Assembly (NCBI RefSeq): GCF_041260155.1
Contig: NC_091935.1
Location: 6,129,501-6,193,500 of the forward strand
Reading direction: 5' to 3'
DNA from: Ptychodera flava
Taxonomy: Eukaryota; Hemichordata; Enteropneusta; Ptychoderidae
DNA length: 64,000 nt
Positions 60,001 to 64,000 of the stretch are shown piece by piece (positions within the stretch are counted from its first letter, which is position 1; each line of letters opens with the position of its first letter). Position numbers and translations under genes: made by a program. The notes beneath the pieces were generated by a model. It was not told where the DNA came from. It was given only the letters and a program-made list of their open reading frames with translations, and searched no databases.

Positions 60001-63000
60001 CAGCCTTAGTGTTGAAAATCATGCGTGGTACATTTTCTCCGATTTCGGATCACTACAGTGAAGACCTTCGGAAGCTAATTCTAAGTATGCTACACTTAGA
60101 TCCAAATAAACGACCCACTATCAACCAAATCATGGCAGAACACATAGTCATCAATGCACTCCTAGATTTACATACAGACATTGGAAGAGTACCCGTCGCT
60201 GCAAAGTAAGTTTTACATGTATGTTAAGTATTAAAATCAACCATTTAACCAAAAACTTGATTTAGAAAATTATTCAAGCAAGCAGTTTCAGTTTCTTATA
60301 ATTTTGTGCCAAGTCAGACTGATAATGTGAAAATCATTCCAATTTACTTCATGTACACAACTATTCTCAATGTCTGCATGCATGAAAATGTGATGGCATT
60401 GTTCACAATATGTGAGGGCCCCCGTCAGTCATCACCTATCAAACCCAAAATATTATGGTCTGTTCCCCCAATTGAAAACCAAAGGGTCAAGCCACAAAGC
60501 ATATTTCACATCGATGAACTTGGTAATTTCAAAATCTTGACCGTTTTCAGAGTACAGAGACCATTGTCCGGGTTACCGCATGGTGTGAGACACAGAGGTG
60601 GTAGACTTCACAGTGCAAGGTCACCGTCACACAAAGGTCAGCGAATTGATCTGGTATTTAAAATATCACTAACATGAGTAGCTTATATGATCAAAAATAA
60701 TTACAGAAGTACAGTGATCAAACAGAGAACTGGGTCATTGAATCACAGTGGATGGAGGGACTGTGATTAAATATTGTGAATTTCATTTACATAGTGATCA
60801 ATATTTATCACATCTTTGAGGAAATATTTACCAAGATGAATACACAACAAAAAACTTACATGTATCGTAGTTACATAATTTAAAATTTACCATTCCAACA
60901 ATGTGTCAAATACACCCATTGGGGAAAAAATGTATCTTTCACATCTCAACTACAAACTTTCTACAAAGTGTAAATTTTAAGTGAGAGGAAAGCTCTTTAC
61001 TTGAAATTTCGAACTGTGTGAAATCTTTGGTCAATAACAATGTCCTTACTTATTTCAACAGCAATTAAGTGGTTTTAACTTAGTATTAGAAGTTGTCAAA
61101 ACCATAGATATTGATGCAGAGATGGAACCAAAGGGACCATTGAGAGAGGGAAGATCTCAGCTCTACCATACAATCATTTGTTCATAATTTTGTTCAGTGC
61201 TGCACACAGCTTAAACTTCACCAAATTATTTTTTCTCAACCCTGCATAAAGGTTCAGCTAGCAATATAGTTCTAGATTCCAGCGGAGGTCTGTCCAAGCC
61301 GCCGGCCTTGTCATCAGTGTTTTGTTGGGGCAATGGTATCAACTCACCGGTGAAACTACCTCTACCACACAGTGACACACAAGTCGTACAGGTGTCTACG
61401 GGCAGAACACAGAAAGCTGGAGTCACCAAGAATGGCAGACTTATAATATGGGAGGTGAGAATTATGTTGTGATGGGTTATTGTCTTTTACTAATAATGTC
61501 AAGGCTGTTAAACTTTCTTATCGATACAAAATTCAGCATTGTAAACTTAACTGTTTCAATCAACAAACCGTAACTAACACAGTAACCTTTTATCAAAATG
61601 ATTAATTGTTATGGCTTAGAAAATTGTTTGAAAACCTGGTAGGAACTTACTTTTTAATAGCGATGGTAATAGTAATAAAACTGCTTTTATGAACAAGTGG
61701 GCTTGCTGTTCAGTACCTACAAGATATGAACCACCATTCCCTGAACTGATAAAGCATACACAGAGGAGTGGACGATTCTACGCACCATTTCCAGCATCTT
61801 GTGGGTATATTAATCCCGACCTTTGACCCCCTTTTTCGCCAGGCATCCTCTGTCAGTAATGACACAACTCTACCCGGTGCATTTGAACAACAAATCCCGA
61901 CATTTTCTGCAAGATTCTTAGAAGGCCAGTCTGGTGTGACTATAAGACACGTATCTTGTGGAGACCTTTTCACAGCTTGCCTGACAGGTAAGAATCCAGC
62001 AACCGGTCTAGATGACCTTATACATCTATTTAATTGTAAGGATGTATGTTTCTTTATAAGTATATGGGAGGGCAAACTTTCACCTGAAGCTCAGTCCCCC
62101 AACCAGTGGTTGGAGGGACTATAAGCACAATCCCCCCAAGCAGTGGTCAGAGGGACTAAAAGCATAGTCCCTCAAACCAGTGGTTGGAGGGACTATAAGC
62201 ACAGTCCCTCCAACCAGTGGTTGGAAGGGTGTAAGCACAGTCCCCCAACCAATGGATAAATGGACTATAAGCACAGTCCCTCCAACCAGTGGTTGGAGGA
62301 CTATAAGCAAAGTCCCTCCAACCAGTGGTTGGAGGACTATAAGCAAAGTCCCTCCAACCAGTGGTTGGAGGACTATAAGCAAAGTCCCTCCAACCAGTGG
62401 TGTGGAATGGACTATAAGCACAGTCCCTCCAACCAGTGGTGTGGAATGGACTATAAGCACAGTCCCTCCAACCAGTGGTGTGGAATGGACTATAAGCACC
62501 GTCCCTCAAACCAGTGGTGTGGAATGGACTATAAGCACAGTCCCTCCAACCAGTGGTGTGGAATGGACTATAAGCACAGTTCCTCCAACCAGTGGTGTGG
62601 AATGGACTATAAGCACCGTCCCTCCAACCAGTGGTGTGGAATGGACTATAAGCACAGTCCCTCCAACCAGTGGTGTGGAATGGACTATAAGCACCGTCCC
62701 TCAAACCAGTGGTGTGGAATGGACTATAAGCACAGTCCCTCCAACCAGTGGTGTGGAATGGACTATAAGCACAGTCCCTCCAACCAGTGGTGTGGAATGG
62801 ACTATAAGCACCGTCCCTCAAACCAGTGGTGTGGAATGGACTATAAGCACAGTCCCTCCAACCAGTGGTGTGGAATGGACTATAAGCACAGTCCCTCCAA
62901 CCAGTGGTGTGGAATGGACTATAAGCACCGTCCCTCAAACCAGTGGTGTGGAATGGACTATAAGCACAGTCCCTCCAACCAGTGGTGTGGAATGGACTAT

Positions 63001-64000
63001 AAGCACAGTCCCCCAACCAGTGGTGTGGAATGGACTATAAACACAGTCCCTCCAACCAGTGGTGTGGAATGGACTATAAGCACCGTCCCTCAAACCAGTG
63101 GTGTGGAATGGACTATAAGCACCGTCCCTCAAACCAGTGGTGTGGAATGGACTATAAGCACCGTCCCTCAAACCAGTGGTCAGAGGGACTAAAGCACAGT
63201 TCCCCAACCAGTGGTCAGAGGGACTATATGCACAGTCCCCCCAACCAGTAGTTGGAGGGACTATAAGCACAGTCCCCAACCAGTGGTTGGAGGGACTGTA
63301 CCTGAAGACAAGATATCCTCCCCTTCACCAAATGACCTGATCATCAAATTACACTGCACCTGACTGATTGGTGTGCAGACCAGATTTCTTGAATTGTCCT
63401 ACAGGATTACCAGTACATCAATTGTTCAGATGACGGTCGATCAAACATCAGGTTCAAAATAAATTTTTTATCCTTATGTTTTATCTGCTTGTGCAATTCT
63501 TGGAATAAATACACTTTGTGAAAGAAGATTTGTATCCAAATATTTTAATTCAGCAATTCTCTAACTTGAGCTGAACAAATTGTCAGACTTTTTATATTAT
63601 CTTCCTTGTGTCTAAGATTTGAAATTGTTAAATGCCGGGGACTTGATTCCAGGGATCAAGTTTGTTCTAGTCTGTAAGTGGATTATTTAGGTGCCATAGC
63701 CTTTTGTTTTCCATTGAAATTGTAATCTAGTTTGTAGATTTCCTGGCAAGACAAGACAATCTTATGCCTGACATAGGCCTTTAAGATTAAAATTACACTC
63801 ATAAAGTCAAAATTATAGTTGCAAATTTCAAATCATATTTGTATATAACAACTAAACCCAAAACAACCTATCTGTCAGTCTACGTCATTTACATTTTATT
63901 TTTGCTTCAGACAGGGGAATCTTGATGACCTACGGAAGTGGTGCCAACGGTTGCCTTGGACACGGCAATCACCATGACGTCACTCAAGCCAAAATCGTAG
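54063..64000 (+). CDS. NEK8: NEK8, NIMA-related ciliary kinase with RCC1 repeats (partial)
   Basis: Ten exons join in phase to about 451 codons before the window ends: 54063-54109, 57039-57244, 57649-57704, 58232-58458, 59227-59308, 59994-60205, 60551-60636, 61252-61454, 61843-61987 and 63911-64000. The protein starts [16 protein letters not shown] (glycine loop), then [12 protein letters not shown] (catalytic lysine), [43 protein letters not shown] and [21 protein letters not shown] linker and the first RCC1 repeats follow ([11 protein letters not shown]..., [29 protein letters not shown]). This word order is that of vertebrate NEK8, a kinase of the inversin zone of cilia needed for kidney and left-right development. 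The remaining RCC1 repeats lie beyond the window. Intron 4 is minor class; intron 1 holds a fold-back element and intron 9 a minisatellite. Confidence 0.95.
55586..56144. mobile_element. 559-bp fold-back hAT-like element with 8-bp target duplication
   Basis: The ends are CACAGGTTATCGTAACGTTG and its complement. The arms of about 210 bp are close to perfect, broken by small changes such as TGCTTGG/CCAGCA and GGGCGCGCCG/CGGCCGCCC. An inner palindrome (GGCACACTTGCCCTGT... against ...ATAGGGCAAGTGTGC) fills much of the centre. CCCTGCCA flanks it at 55578-55585 and 56145-56152. It is non-autonomous and shares the CACAGGT terminus with the elements at 2732 and 18670. Confidence 0.85.
56738..56822. 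repeat. Dispersed repeat of about 90 bp, copy 2 of 3
   Basis: It reads GTGAACAGGTCTACATTCAC, then CACTGATAACAATGGGTTTG and GGCCAAACCATAG, ending AAAGGTTAA. It is the reverse complement of the repeat at 36108-36198. Confidence 0.75.
57360..57443. repeat. Dispersed repeat of about 90 bp, copy 3 of 3
   Basis: It reads CTGTAAACAGGTCCATG, then TTGATAACAATGTCTTTGGG and CCAAACTATGGTGGTGAA, ending GGGTTA. It has the same orientation as the copy at 56738 and lies in NEK8 intron 2. Confidence 0.75.
58459..59226 (+). other. Minor-class (U12-type) intron in NEK8
   Basis: The donor is CC|GTATCCTTTACC, an exact match to the known U12 5' consensus GTATCCTTT. Just before the acceptor, AATCCTTGACTG closely matches the U12 branch-point consensus TTCCTTRAC, about ten bases from GCAG|T. 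Splicing here joins AAA-CC to T-TAC and restores [10 protein letters not shown] in phase. The other visible NEK8 introns have ordinary GTAAG/GTGAG-like donors. Confidence 0.85.
58776..58861. mobile_element. 86-bp MITE with perfect 9-bp target duplication
   Basis: The ends TAAACTGAAAGATCCGTC and GACGGATCTTTCAGTCTA pair with one mismatch. GCATGTAGG flanks it on both sides (58767-58775 and 58862-58870). Nine-base duplications are typical of Mutator-like transposition. It sits inside the U12-type intron. Confidence 0.85.
62090..63300. repeat. 39-bp minisatellite in NEK8 intron 9
   Basis: About thirty units are present, mostly 39 bp: GGACTATAAGCACAGTCCCT, CCAACCAGTGGTGTGGAAT. Outer units are shorter (about 36 bp) and contain AGTCCCTCCAACC-AGT-GGTTGGAGGGACT, a near-perfect hairpin. 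Two alternating subtypes (CACAGTCCCTCC and CACCGTCCCTCA) recur in a regular order, suggesting a higher-order unit of three repeats. The long open frames on both strands arise because 39 is divisible by three. Confidence 0.95.

Noticed and set aside
62156-63192. Open frames of 286-310 codons with 13-residue repeats on both strands
   Set aside because: They are produced by a 39-bp minisatellite inside NEK8 intron 9, open in several frames, with no splice or codon evidence.

Overview
The window is eukaryotic nuclear DNA. It has multi-exon genes with GT-AG introns, long AT-rich introns and intergenic stretches, and dense small transposons and satellites. The proteins align from memory most directly with vertebrate DNAJC21, NEK8, ELOVL6 and FRRS1. 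Together with the frequent TACATGTA-type words and Helentron-like repeats, this suggests a marine invertebrate, perhaps a non-vertebrate deuterostome such as a hemichordate or cephalochordate. That assignment is inference.

Layout. 1-5.5 kb: a diverged tandem duplication of about 1.8 kb, with a fold-back hAT-like element between the copies. 5.5-10 kb: nothing recognised. 10.06-15.77 kb (minus): a 5'-truncated copy of DNAJC21 (exons 7-14 only). 18.2-19.7 kb: a GCTGAATA satellite, an 86-bp inverted-repeat element and a LINE 3' end. 21.07-26.71 kb (minus): the 5' part of a reeler/DOMON ferric-chelate-reductase-like gene (FRRS1 family), with two frame breaks in exon 1 and no visible 3' half. 29.7-41.86 kb (minus): a complete 14-exon DNAJC21. 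Its last 6 kb is the source, or sister, of the truncated copy. Intron 1 carries a 3.2-kb element with 9-bp target duplications, which itself contains a Helentron-like tandem-repeat element. 44.17-45.61 kb: a near-perfect 1.44-kb fold-back element with a 7-bp target duplication. 45.73-46.57 kb (minus) and 51.23-52.05 kb (plus): two intronless ELOVL6-like fatty-acid elongases, divergently arranged. 54.06 kb to the window end (plus): NEK8, a ciliary kinase with RCC1 repeats. Ten exons are visible and the gene runs off the window; one intron is of the minor (U12) class and intron 9 holds a 39-bp minisatellite.

The genes do not form one pathway. DNAJC21 acts in 60S ribosome maturation, ELOVL6-like enzymes in ER fatty-acid elongation, NEK8 in cilia, and FRRS1-like proteins in membrane redox or iron reduction. 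The most unusual content is the set of structurally complete non-autonomous elements with readable target-site duplications (7, 8, 9 and 6 bp, and TTAA), the mosaic identity between the two DNAJC21 copies, and paired nuclear-receptor-like motifs just upstream of one elongase. All exon boundaries were read by eye from splice signals, reading phase and remembered family sequence; none was tested by alignment or expression data.
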